Shown in pieces: positions 19,969 to 28,199 of a stretch of 50,192 nucleotides of DNA; positions within the stretch are counted from its first letter, which is position 1; each line of letters starts with the position of its first letter. Source of the stretch: Clostridiales bacterium DTU083. Its GTDB lineage: Bacteria; Bacillota; Clostridia; Caldicoprobacterales; DTU083. The stretch lies in the NCBI GenBank assembly GCA_001512915.1, contig LFTC01000021.1, positions 2,493 through 52,684 on the forward strand, read 5' to 3'. The notes below the pieces were generated by a model, which saw nothing but the letters and a program-made list of their open reading frames with translations, searched no databases and was not told where the DNA came from. The translations under genes were made by a program, and so were the position numbers.

Positions 19969-20736
19969 ATGTCTGAACTCTTACAAGGAAAAAACATATT
20001 AATAATGGGTGTTGCCAACAAATGGAGTATTGCCTGGGGTATTGCCCAATCTTGTGCCAGGGAAGGTGCTAACTTGATTCTTACATATCAGAATCAGCGT
20101 TCGAAGAAAGCAGTTGCACAACTTTCTGACAATCTTCCCAATTCTTCTATATACCCTTGCGATGTAGAAAAGGATGAAGAAATCCAGCAGCTTTTTGATT
20201 TTATCAAAAATGATTATGGGATACTACACGGTATTGTCCATAGCCTAGCATTTGCCAAAGGAGAAGAGCTTGCCGGGTATTTTTACAACACCTCCCGTGA
20301 AGGCTATCTGTTGGCACAGAATATAAGCTCTTATTCTCTTACTGCAATTGCACGATGCGCAAGGCTGCTTATGACTCAAGGAGGAAGTATAGTTACCTTA
20401 TCTTATCTTGGCAGTGAACGAGTACTTCCAAATTATAATGTGATGGGAGTAGCAAAGGCTGCACTGGAAGCCTCAGTTAGATATTTGGCAAACGATTTGG
20501 GTCCAGAGCGAATCCGGGTTAATGCCATTTCTGCCGGGCCTATTAAAACCGTATCAGCCAAGGGCATAAAGGACTTTGCTTCCTTCCTTGAAATATATAC
20601 GAAAAAAGCTCCGCTCCGCAGAACCATAACTCAGCAGGATGTAGGAGATACAGCTGTTTTTTTAATGAGCGATCTTTCCCGGGCTATAACAGGCGAAGTT
20701 ATACATGTAGATGCAGGATATCACATTCTTGGATAA
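19969..20736 (+). CDS. fabI: Enoyl-[acyl-carrier-protein] reductase FabI (NADH)
   Basis: Final reductive step of fatty-acid chain elongation. A short-chain dehydrogenase fold with the FabI-type nucleotide site GVANKWSIAWGIAQ and catalytic Tyr146, Tyr156 and Lys163 (Y-x6-K in YNVMGVAK). SAGPIKTVSAKGI and the substrate loop are also typical. I chose ATG 19969 (255 residues) over the TTG at 19951, because a GAAAGGATGG ribosome binding site lies just upstream and MSELLQGKNILIMGVANKWS is the normal FabI start. It stands alone with its own promoter and converges on the RACo-like gene with only 5 bp between. It is not in a fab cluster. Confidence 0.94.
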   Translation: MSELLQGKNILIMGVANKWSIAWGIAQSCAREGANLILTYQNQRSKKAVAQLSDNLPNSSIYPCDVEKDEEIQQLFDFIKNDYGILHGIVHSLAFAKGEELAGYFYNTSREGYLLAQNISSYSLTAIARCARLLMTQGGSIVTLSYLGSERVLPNYNVMGVAKAALEASVRYLANDLGPERIRVNAISAGPIKTVSAKGIKDFASFLEIYTKKAPLRRTITQQDVGDTAVFLMSDLSRAITGEVIHVDAGYHILG

Positions 20737-20741
20737 AAGTT

Positions 20742-22544
20742 TTATTTAAATTCCATATTATCTACGAATACCTCCTGAAAGCCTGCCTTATTTGAGAGTT
20801 CTACATATCCTGTTGCTTTCCGTATTTTTTCAGCGGCTTCCATGAAACCGCCAGACTTTATGACCATCTTGGCTCCGGTTAAAGCAGCATTGCCTATAGA
20901 TATTATCTTCCCCTTACATTCAGCAGGCAGCAATCCAATTCTCATGGCGTGGTACTGGTTGATATAGTTTCCAAAACCGCCGGCTAAATAAACTTTTTCG
21001 ATATCATCATAATTTATATTCATTTCTTCCATCAATATTTGTATTCCTGCGGCAATGGCAGCTTTGGCCAGTTGAATTTCTCGTACATCTTTTTGTGTAA
21101 TAAATATTTGTTTGGCAGCCTTCTCTCCTTCATTAGCGATAACAAAGGAAGGGCTGCCATTATATACACTTATTCTTGAAGCCAAATCTGATGGCAGCTT
21201 ATCCTGAGCTTCTTCACGGGTCACCATGCGTCCAAATGAATCTATAACGCCTGAGTCTAGCATTTGTGCTACCATGTCAACTATACCTGAACCGCATATT
21301 CCAATAGCCGGTTTGTTTCCTATAGTAGTAAAAGACAAACCATTGGGAGTAATATCTATTTTGTTTATTGCCCCACGCACTCCTCCTATACCGCATTGAA
21401 TGTGAGCACCTTCCAGCGCAGGACCTGCAGCTGCTGCACAGGACAGCAAGCCGTCTTTATTTCCCAAAACTATCTCTCCATTGGTGCCAATATCGATTAA
21501 TAGTGAATAACCAGAATTCTCCAACATATTCGTTGCAAGAATGCAGCTAACGGTATCAGCACCGATATAACCAGCAATCATTGGAAGAGAAGTTATTGCG
21601 GCATTGGGATTAGTTTTAATCCCCAGCTCTTTTGCTTGAATTGTGGGGAGATGAGTGGTTACAGGGTTAAAAGGTGAGCATGCAATATTCTCGACTGGCA
21701 TGCCGGCAAATAAATGTATCATTACCGTATTACCCACTAGATTTATGTGATATATATTCTCTGCAGAAATACCGAATTGGCTTTCGAAATAATCAGTCAT
21801 TTTATTTAGTTCATCCAAGAGGAGTTTTTGCAGTTCTTGAAGACCTTTCTTATATTCGATGGTATGCGTTATGCGGGATATAACATCATCTCCAAATGTT
21901 TTTTGTGGATTTAAACTAGTGTAGATGCCAATCTCATCCCCACTGTTCAAATCAATCAAAGTGCCAGCTATTGTAGTAGTACCTATATCTACAGCTGCAC
22001 CATAGAGCATATCAGTTGTATCCCCGCCTTCCAATGCTATTACCGTATTGCCATGGAGCACAGCTGTAACTTTATACGTATTTTCCTTTAAAAGCTGGGC
22101 AAGAGACCGCAACAATTCCAGATCTAGTATCTCAACATCTCCGAGTACCATTTTTAATCTGTCAAAATCACTGGTTTGATCTTTGGTGGTTGGTTTTGGC
22201 AATTCCAGGTATACTTTTCTTACGCATGGCTGCAAAGCAACTTCATAATCACCATCAGTCATAATATTTGCTTCTTCATTCCATGAGTCCGGTATCTCTA
22301 TTTTTAATTCCTCGTTCAACATAGTTTTACATGCCAAGCGCCAGCCAATTTCCCATTCATCCAAACTAATCCCTCTCAAACCAGGATATGGCATTGACAG
22401 TGCATTTTCTCCTTCGAGAACACGAACCCGGCATTTTCCACACACTCCTTTGCCGCCGCATGGGGAAGGAAGAGAATAGCCCTTTTTTCTAAGCCATGTC
22501 AGTAAATTTTCACCATGCTTTACTTCAGTTTTATAGATTTTCAT
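20742..22544 (-). CDS. RACo-like corrinoid-activating ATPase (2Fe-2S ferredoxin plus ASKHA/DUF4445)
   Basis: Predicted to re-reduce inactive Co(II) corrinoid proteins to Co(I) with ATP. It has 600 residues. The N-terminal plant-type ferredoxin domain has cysteines at 29, 35, 38 and 72 (PCGGKGVCGKC and LACK). A linker follows, then an actin-like ASKHA ATPase (GAAVDIGTTTIAG for phosphate binding; LLIDIGTNGEIVLG; VYLAGGFGNYINQYHA). This architecture is that of RACo and related reductive activators. Its start overlaps the preceding glycosyltransferase by 4 bp, although those genes have no obvious link to corrinoids. The likely client, a corrinoid protein, is encoded about 3.5 kb away at 26062-26694. 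The family is confident; the physiological partner is inferred. Confidence 0.88.
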   Translation of the reverse strand: MKIYKTEVKHGENLLTWLRKKGYSLPSPCGGKGVCGKCRVRVLEGENALSMPYPGLRGISLDEWEIGWRLACKTMLNEELKIEIPDSWNEEANIMTDGDYEVALQPCVRKVYLELPKPTTKDQTSDFDRLKMVLGDVEILDLELLRSLAQLLKENTYKVTAVLHGNTVIALEGGDTTDMLYGAAVDIGTTTIAGTLIDLNSGDEIGIYTSLNPQKTFGDDVISRITHTIEYKKGLQELQKLLLDELNKMTDYFESQFGISAENIYHINLVGNTVMIHLFAGMPVENIACSPFNPVTTHLPTIQAKELGIKTNPNAAITSLPMIAGYIGADTVSCILATNMLENSGYSLLIDIGTNGEIVLGNKDGLLSCAAAAGPALEGAHIQCGIGGVRGAINKIDITPNGLSFTTIGNKPAIGICGSGIVDMVAQMLDSGVIDSFGRMVTREEAQDKLPSDLASRISVYNGSPSFVIANEGEKAAKQIFITQKDVREIQLAKAAIAAGIQILMEEMNINYDDIEKVYLAGGFGNYINQYHAMRIGLLPAECKGKIISIGNAALTGAKMVIKSGGFMEAAEKIRKATGYVELSNKAGFQEVFVDNMEFK

Positions 22545-23680
22545 AATGTATTCCCCCTAATAGCTGTTTTCTTTCTAATTATTTCTTTAATTACCAATAT
22601 CGTTTCTTGTATCATTCTATTGTTTGCAAAGGTCTTTTTTATATCTTCCTTAGCTCGACAGCCATATTGTTTTGCCTTTGCCGGATTATCCAATAGAAAT
22701 TGCAAAGCTGTTCGCAGTTCATTTATATCTCCCGGCTCAATTAATATCCCATTTCGTTCATGTGTAATTACTTCTGTAATTCCTCCTGCAGCAGATGCCA
22801 AAACAGGCAAGCCAAAAGACATGGCTTCCAGTATGGTTATGCCCAGTCCTTCAGACAGGGTAGGCAAAACGAATATGTCAAACGCTGAATAATAGTTATG
22901 TATATCAGCAACACTGCCCGTAAAAATTACTTTCGATTCAATTCCAAGTTCAGCAGCCAGCCTTTTTAGCTTTATTTCTTCAGGACCCGAACCTACTATC
23001 ATAAGCCTGATTCCTGGATTTTCATCCAATATGTCAGGCACCGCCTTTAGAAGAATGTCAATTCCTTTAGATGGAATAAGTCTGGCTACGGAGCCAATCA
23101 AAAATTTATCCTTTTCAATATTATAGCTCTTTCTAATCTTTTCTCTGTCAGTTATCGGCCATTCTGAAATTGAATTACGTATTACTTTAAGTTTATTCTT
23201 TTCCAGCCCCATGTTCTCAGTTAAGCTTTTTTTAATGGCATTGGAAACACATATAATTGCATCCGTCTTACCAGCCATCCACTTTTCAAGGCTGTGAATC
23301 AGCTTTCTGGATAATTTGCATCGTCCGTAGGTAACAAAATTATGAACCGTATATAGGCTTAAAACACCAGTGATTAAACAAGCTGCTCTCCCTAACAAAC
23401 CTGCTTTAAATCCATGGCAGTGTAAGATATCTGGTCTATGTTTTTTTATCAAAAAGACAATTCTGCAAAAAACAATAATGTCAGAAATTGGATTGATAGT
23501 TTGGGAGATTTTAAAAGGAATTACATGTATGCCTGCGTCCTCCATTATTCTCTTGCTGCTCTCATTAAAATTGCACAAAGCAATAACGTTTATTCCCTGA
23601 GCAGACAAGCCCTTAGCTAAAGACAAAAAATGGGTTTTCATGCCGCCTTCTGCATCTCTTATAAGTTCCATTACTTTCAC
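22541..23680 (-). CDS. GT4-family glycosyltransferase
   Basis: A 379-residue retaining glycosyltransferase of the GT-B fold. The N-terminal acceptor lobe has LIRDAEGGMKTHFLSLAKGL and LHCHGFKAGLLG. The C-terminal donor lobe has IGSVARLIPSKGIDILLKA and the GT4 signature PTLSEGLGITILEAMSFG (E-x7-E). There is no signal peptide, so it acts on the cytoplasmic face, probably on a lipid or polymer precursor. It is coupled by 4-bp overlaps to the membrane protein upstream (23677-23680) and the RACo-like gene downstream (22541-22544). The sugar donor cannot be told from sequence. Confidence 0.88.
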   Translation of the reverse strand: MKVMELIRDAEGGMKTHFLSLAKGLSAQGINVIALCNFNESSKRIMEDAGIHVIPFKISQTINPISDIIVFCRIVFLIKKHRPDILHCHGFKAGLLGRAACLITGVLSLYTVHNFVTYGRCKLSRKLIHSLEKWMAGKTDAIICVSNAIKKSLTENMGLEKNKLKVIRNSISEWPITDREKIRKSYNIEKDKFLIGSVARLIPSKGIDILLKAVPDILDENPGIRLMIVGSGPEEIKLKRLAAELGIESKVIFTGSVADIHNYYSAFDIFVLPTLSEGLGITILEAMSFGLPVLASAAGGITEVITHERNGILIEPGDINELRTALQFLLDNPAKAKQYGCRAKEDIKKTFANNRMIQETILVIKEIIRKKTAIRGNTL

Positions 23681-25917
23681 TTATCATTTACCTTCCATAG
23701 AATCTTGTTTTCCTTATCCGGCAGGTAATCTATTACAACCAGAATTGCGGACGGCGCAGTATAAATCATGGATGTGCCTGCTGCCACTATCCCGGAATCA
23801 TTTACAATCAACGCAGTTATGCATCCGATTATACCAGCGATAATCCCTTTGAAAAAGAAGGGATGCTTATCTGAAACGGTTCTTAATATACCAACTGGCC
23901 GAAACATTAACAAGGCTATGCTCAGCAATGATAAAAGAAAAACTCTGGTCCAAATGGTATATCGGATCAGCTTGATATTCATCTCAATCTTTCGCTTTAT
24001 AATTAAGAAAAGCTCCATTACACCATTATTTCGAATCAATGACACCGTCTGACCCATATGAGTTTGGATGTTGGCTGGACGGCTGTTGTCCAGGAGGAAT
24101 AAAACAGTTATAAAAACTGCCGTCATAATGCCAACAGTTATCATATGTCTCAATTTGATTTTACCCTGCCAGTTTAATAATATATAGGATGCAGAAGCTG
24201 ACAATATTGAAATTGTGCCCCCTACATTAGCACCTAACATAGGATGGGCCAGCATAATCACAGCTAATAAAAATATTGGAAATATAAACCATACTGAAGT
24301 GTAGCTTTTTTTCATGCTCCATAATTCTCTGACTGAACCTTCCCAAATGCATGCTGCACCTATTATAATACCCATATACTCATTCCCAATGCCGTAAAAA
24401 CGAGCACCGCTTATAATATCATACCCAAGGGGAGATAGTGATATCATTTTTTCGCCAGTCAACTGGTCAATAAACAATAGAAAAACAATTATTGCACATA
24501 TTGTGCTTATTTTTTTAAAAGTATTCTGCTTCCATATATATATGAATCCAGTAAATGACGCAGCAAGCAGCCAGGAAAGAACTAAATTAAATACATAGGC
24601 AGGTCTGTGGAAAAGGGGCATAAGCAAATAAGCTATAGGAACAGACATAATAAAATAAAGAAAAACTCCGGCTTGAGCAGTATATTTCCTGAGGAGAATA
24701 ATACTTAAAAGGGAAGCTGACAGCAGAATAATCAGTACAGCAACATAGCTTCTTAACAAAGAAGCCCGCTGATTATGAACATCTTTTAAACGTTTATTGT
24801 ATTCGAGCAATTCATTTAATTCCATTTTAGTGCCGGTAGAATATATCTTCGAGCCTATTTGCCCGCTATAGGGCAGGATATTATAAAAGCTGAGTATGGT
24901 GGCTCCTATATCCAAATTTGTAATAATTCCAGCCTTTTGAGTGGAAGCTGAAGACAGCAAACCTTTTGCATAGCCTTTGCCGGCTATAATTACCGGGGTT
25001 AGCCGATTATTTTCTGCTAAATCATCAGCAGGTCCTAAAGGAGTTACAATAATAATTACATCCCGTTTAAGGTTAAGTCTTTTCAGCAGTTTCCCAACAA
25101 AAGCATCACTTTCTTTAACTGCTGTCATTTTATAATACTCATTCATCTCATCAACAGCAAAATGTCTGAAATCTTCTGCCCGGGATGTATCTCCTAATTG
25201 TATTGCAAAAACATCGATTGAGTCCCATAGTTGGTTTACTATCTGAATCAATCTATCATAATCCGTACGTATCCCGAAAGGTCTCCTGCTGTCAGAGATC
25301 AAAAAGCTGCCATCTATGCATCCGGCAGGGACTATGCCATTTTCATTCATCATAAGGGATACAAGATAACGCTTATATTCCCCGGGTATATCACAATTTC
25401 CTATAACTGCACAGCGTATTCCTGCCTTCTCCAATGCTGCGCCTAAAGCACCGATAGTTACTGTATATGGCCTTTTATTGTTCATACGAACCGATTGAGG
25501 AAAGCCAAGGTTAACAATTGCTCCTTCAGGAGGCTTATTGCCGGTAAGTTGTAAATATAAATCTCCTGCTCTAGTGCCCAGGACTATCTCATCAACCTGA
25601 AATCCGTATGGTGATCTATCAGAAGCAGCTACCCTCGCGCCTGTTCCCATAGTCAGGTATGCATCTTTTTGTGATCGGCTTCCTCCTGTGTTGGTTGTCA
25701 TTAAAGCAAGCCCGCCTATTTCCAGAATGGAATCTATATGGGGGGTATTTGTCTTTATTAAATCAGTCAAGCTAATGCGGTCAATTACCACCAAAAATGT
25801 TTTACCCATTTCCTCATTTATTGGCTTTCGAACAATTTCATTTTTTTGAAAACCTAAATATAAAAAGAGAAATATAGGAATCAGCAAAAAGAAAGCAACT
25901 TTTTTGATCACACACAT
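23677..25917 (-). CDS. Membrane protein with extracellular alkaline-phosphatase-like domain
   Basis: A 746-residue membrane protein. A signal anchor (VAFFLLIPIFLFLYLGF) leads to an extracellular domain of about 350 residues. The latter resembles the alkaline phosphatase/sulfatase superfamily: FLVVIDRISLTDL near the start, a TMGTGARVAASDRSPYG block, and VIIIVTPLGPADDLAENNRLTP near its end where metal ligands would lie. The second half has around ten membrane segments. The listed ATG has GGGAG only 3 bp upstream; the GTG at 25911 has better spacing and may be the true start. It is first in a three-gene operon with a glycosyltransferase and the RACo-like gene. A cell-envelope glycopolymer role is plausible but unproven. 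Confidence 0.72.
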   Translation of the reverse strand: MCVIKKVAFFLLIPIFLFLYLGFQKNEIVRKPINEEMGKTFLVVIDRISLTDLIKTNTPHIDSILEIGGLALMTTNTGGSRSQKDAYLTMGTGARVAASDRSPYGFQVDEIVLGTRAGDLYLQLTGNKPPEGAIVNLGFPQSVRMNNKRPYTVTIGALGAALEKAGIRCAVIGNCDIPGEYKRYLVSLMMNENGIVPAGCIDGSFLISDSRRPFGIRTDYDRLIQIVNQLWDSIDVFAIQLGDTSRAEDFRHFAVDEMNEYYKMTAVKESDAFVGKLLKRLNLKRDVIIIVTPLGPADDLAENNRLTPVIIAGKGYAKGLLSSASTQKAGIITNLDIGATILSFYNILPYSGQIGSKIYSTGTKMELNELLEYNKRLKDVHNQRASLLRSYVAVLIILLSASLLSIILLRKYTAQAGVFLYFIMSVPIAYLLMPLFHRPAYVFNLVLSWLLAASFTGFIYIWKQNTFKKISTICAIIVFLLFIDQLTGEKMISLSPLGYDIISGARFYGIGNEYMGIIIGAACIWEGSVRELWSMKKSYTSVWFIFPIFLLAVIMLAHPMLGANVGGTISILSASASYILLNWQGKIKLRHMITVGIMTAVFITVLFLLDNSRPANIQTHMGQTVSLIRNNGVMELFLIIKRKIEMNIKLIRYTIWTRVFLLSLLSIALLMFRPVGILRTVSDKHPFFFKGIIAGIIGCITALIVNDSGIVAAGTSMIYTAPSAILVVIDYLPDKENKILWKVNDK

Positions 25918-25984
25918 TTACTCCCTTATTCTACTGCTTTCTAAATTGTTCCCATATTTCTCCCTTCCATGCAAAGTAAAAATT

Positions 25985-26008
25985 AAGCATCTGAAAGTAC
26001 AGATGCTT
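25985..26008. terminator. Bidirectional-looking terminator after the corrinoid protein gene
   Basis: AAGCATCTG (25985-25993) pairs perfectly with CAGATGCTT (26000-26008) around a 6-base loop. T-rich sequence lies on both sides. Its placement after the corrinoid protein stop (26062) and before the next leftward gene suggests it ends the corrinoid transcript. Confidence 0.75.
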
Positions 26009-26061
26009 TTTCTGATGATAATAAATACCAAAATTTTATGTATGAATTGCCATTAACTTAT

Positions 26062-26694
26062 TCAGGAAACTAATTCTTTTGCCAGCTCTGCTGCTGATGC
26101 AGCATCGGGAGCATAACCGTCTGCACCAATTTCGTTGGCAAAACTCTGTGTTACAGGAGCTCCTCCTACCATAATTTTTATCTGATCTCTCAGACCTGCC
26201 GCTTTAAATGCTTCAATAGTTTCTTTCATGGCTGGCATGGTAGTGGTTAGGAGAGCAGATAAGCCGACACATTCAACTTCATTTTCTTTAATAGCTTCTA
26301 TGAATTTCTCGGGCGGAACATCAATACCCAGATCTATTACGTTGAAACCTGCACCTTCCAGCATCATGCCTACCAGGTTTTTACCAATATCATGAAGATC
26401 CCCTTTTACTGTTCCCAAAACTACTGTACCAATGGGTTTTACATCTTTTTCCACCAAGAGCGGTTTAATAATTTCCATTCCCGCCTTCATGGCTCTTGCT
26501 GCAATCAAAACTTCAGGGACATAAACCTCATTGTTTTTAAACAACACACCTATTTCACTCATCCCGACTATTAAGGCATCGTTTAGTATTTCTGTAGGTT
26601 CAACGCCTTCATCTAAAGCAGCTTGTACCAATTCCTTCACCTTAGGCGCGTTACCTGCTTTCAAAAAATCAGCAATTTCTCTTAAGTTAGCCAT
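26062..26694 (-). CDS. Methyltransferase-type corrinoid protein (B12-binding, MtaC/MttC/MtbC-like)
   Basis: A cytoplasmic cobalamin carrier that shuttles a methyl group between a substrate-specific methyltransferase and an acceptor. It has 210 residues. An N-terminal helical cap (about 1-88) is followed by a Rossmann B12 domain with the cobalt-ligating motif D99-x-H101-x-x-G104 (GDLHDIGKNL) and the lower-ligand loops SALLTTTMP and VGGAPVTQSFA. No MtaB, MttB, MtbB or MtrH methyltransferase is in the window, so its substrate is unknown. A PocR/AraC regulator gene lies 99 bp upstream on the same strand. A RACo-like activator is encoded nearby. Confidence 0.92.
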   Translation of the reverse strand: MANLREIADFLKAGNAPKVKELVQAALDEGVEPTEILNDALIVGMSEIGVLFKNNEVYVPEVLIAARAMKAGMEIIKPLLVEKDVKPIGTVVLGTVKGDLHDIGKNLVGMMLEGAGFNVIDLGIDVPPEKFIEAIKENEVECVGLSALLTTTMPAMKETIEAFKAAGLRDQIKIMVGGAPVTQSFANEIGADGYAPDAASAAELAKELVS

Positions 26695-26728
26695 TATCTT
26701 TTCCTCCTCTATCTGCTAGGTTACAATT

Positions 26729-26757
26729 ATTTTAACATAGCAAGATATTTCTGTCTC
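26729..26757 (-). promoter_or_regulatory. Candidate promoter of the corrinoid protein gene
   Basis: On the minus strand, GAGACA (26752-26757), 17-bp spacer, TAAAAT (26729-26734), about 35 bp before the ATG. It lies inside an inverted repeat (AGCAAGAT at 26739-26746 and ATCTTGCT at 26784-26791) that could be a regulator site. Confidence 0.45.
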
Positions 26758-26791
26758 TATTTGTTATTGTGAATAATGGTAAAATCTTGCT
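26739..26791. repeat. Inverted repeat flanking the corrinoid gene promoter
   Basis: AGCAAGAT at 26739-26746 and its exact complement ATCTTGCT at 26784-26791, separated by 37 bp. The pair lies entirely in the gap between the AraC-type regulator gene and the corrinoid protein gene. Two separated half-sites are the usual form of AraC-family operators, but the same sequence could instead form a weak hairpin after the regulator gene. Confidence 0.45.
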
Positions 26792-26793
26792 AA

Positions 26794-28107
26794 CTAACTC
26801 ATAGATGTTTGCTTGCGATATTGGCTGGGAGATACTCCTATATTTTTTTTGAATACCTTGCTGAAATAACCTGGATCATCATAACCTATACGTAAAGAAA
26901 TGTCCAATATAGTAAGGCTTCTGTCCATCAATAGTTTTTTGGCCTCTTCCATCCGAATGCGGGTAAGGTACTCTAGAAAAGTAATGCCTAGCTCTTCTTT
27001 AAACAAATGGCTTAGATAATAAGGACTTATATATATTTTTTCAGCCACGTTTTCTAAAGATAGTTTTTCATGGTAGTTTTCGCGGATATATTGAATTGCT
27101 TCTTCCAGTAGTTTTGAGTTTTTGATGCTTCTTGCTTCATATACCGTATCCAAAAAGGTATCCAATACTTTAACTATCCAAAAACATACATCTTCAAATT
27201 TGTTCTTTGAGGCCAGCTCACTGATAAAACTGTAATTAAGTCCCAATAATTTGTCTAATTTTGCTCCTCCTTCTACAGCTGCTCTGGAAATGACAACAAC
27301 CAGCTCCAGAACACGTGCCTTTATCAACTCAATATTTCCTGAAGTATGAAGAAAGATAACCGCCAAAAGTTCATTCAATATCTTTTTGGCTCCCTGGCGG
27401 TCTCCCATTCTAACCCTGTTTAACAGCTCATTTTCTTTTTCCATCGGGTATTCTTCATGTTTGACTCTCTCTTCAAGGTAACGAATGCGTTCTTCAGCCT
27501 TCTTTTGTTTAAATATCAATTCGGCAAGTTTTGATTGCTGTTCACTGAGTTCTCTTCTTTGCTGAAGAGTGATTATGTTTGATTTGGCAAAATGGTTGGC
27601 TGTAATAAACAGCAACTCGGCAGCTGCCTGAACATTTCTACCGTTTAATACCTTAATTTTCCGGCTGGCAGCTAACAAAGCTTCCCTATTTATGTTTAAA
27701 TCAGATGTACGGTTTAAAAATTCCTGTATAGCAATTTCATCCCATTCCCACATAAGAACTGGACCACATGAAATGCTGCCCAAGTACAAATCTTTAAAAA
27801 CAATTGGTGCAGCAAACTCTATCAGCCCGGCATGGCATCGGCTGATATAAGGTTCCCCTAACTGAGCAGCAAGCTTACCTGCTTTATGCTTTGACTCCGT
27901 GCAGCGTTTTCGTCCCACTGGGTCACTGCGTATTATTTTACAAAAATTACAAAATCCCTCATGCTCTTCGGGAAAAATAACAGATTCTCCCTGAGCATTT
28001 ACACACATTGCTCCCAGACCGGTTGCCAATACAAAAGAATTAAGCAGTCTTTTCATTTCGTCTATATCAATAATTTCTTCAAGACGAATATTATTTAATT
28101 CCTGCAT
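26794..28107 (-). CDS. AraC-family regulator with PocR sensory domain
   Basis: Transcription regulator of 437 residues. The N-terminal PocR-type ligand domain (about 12-175) carries the characteristic cysteines: Cys53 and Cys56 in GFCNFC, Cys69 in RKRCTESK and Cys91 in ISRCHAG. A coiled-coil linker follows (about 185-230). The C-terminal AraC DNA-binding domain has two helix-turn-helix units (LENVAEKIYISPYYLSHLFK and TILDISLRIGYDDPGYFSKV). A GGGAGG ribosome binding site precedes the ATG. PocR in Salmonella responds to propanediol, and related proteins often neighbour B12-dependent pathways. Control of the corrinoid gene just downstream is a strong contextual inference. Confidence 0.88.
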   Translation of the reverse strand: MQELNNIRLEEIIDIDEMKRLLNSFVLATGLGAMCVNAQGESVIFPEEHEGFCNFCKIIRSDPVGRKRCTESKHKAGKLAAQLGEPYISRCHAGLIEFAAPIVFKDLYLGSISCGPVLMWEWDEIAIQEFLNRTSDLNINREALLAASRKIKVLNGRNVQAAAELLFITANHFAKSNIITLQQRRELSEQQSKLAELIFKQKKAEERIRYLEERVKHEEYPMEKENELLNRVRMGDRQGAKKILNELLAVIFLHTSGNIELIKARVLELVVVISRAAVEGGAKLDKLLGLNYSFISELASKNKFEDVCFWIVKVLDTFLDTVYEARSIKNSKLLEEAIQYIRENYHEKLSLENVAEKIYISPYYLSHLFKEELGITFLEYLTRIRMEEAKKLLMDRSLTILDISLRIGYDDPGYFSKVFKKNIGVSPSQYRKQTSMS

Positions 28108-28143
28108 TAATATCCTCCCATAAAATGCTGTAAATATACAATA

Positions 28144-28163
28144 AATCAGCTGATTATATTATA
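28144..28163 (-). promoter_or_regulatory. Palindrome and -10 element upstream of the PocR/AraC gene
   Basis: AATCAGCTGATT (28144-28155) is a perfect 12-bp palindrome. It lies immediately downstream of a TATAAT on the minus strand (28158-28163), where the transcription start would fall. No good -35 is present. This position suits a repressor or autoregulatory site. Confidence 0.35.
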
Positions 28164-28199
28164 CCTTTTTTCTAGATAGAATAATAAACTTCGTTCACC

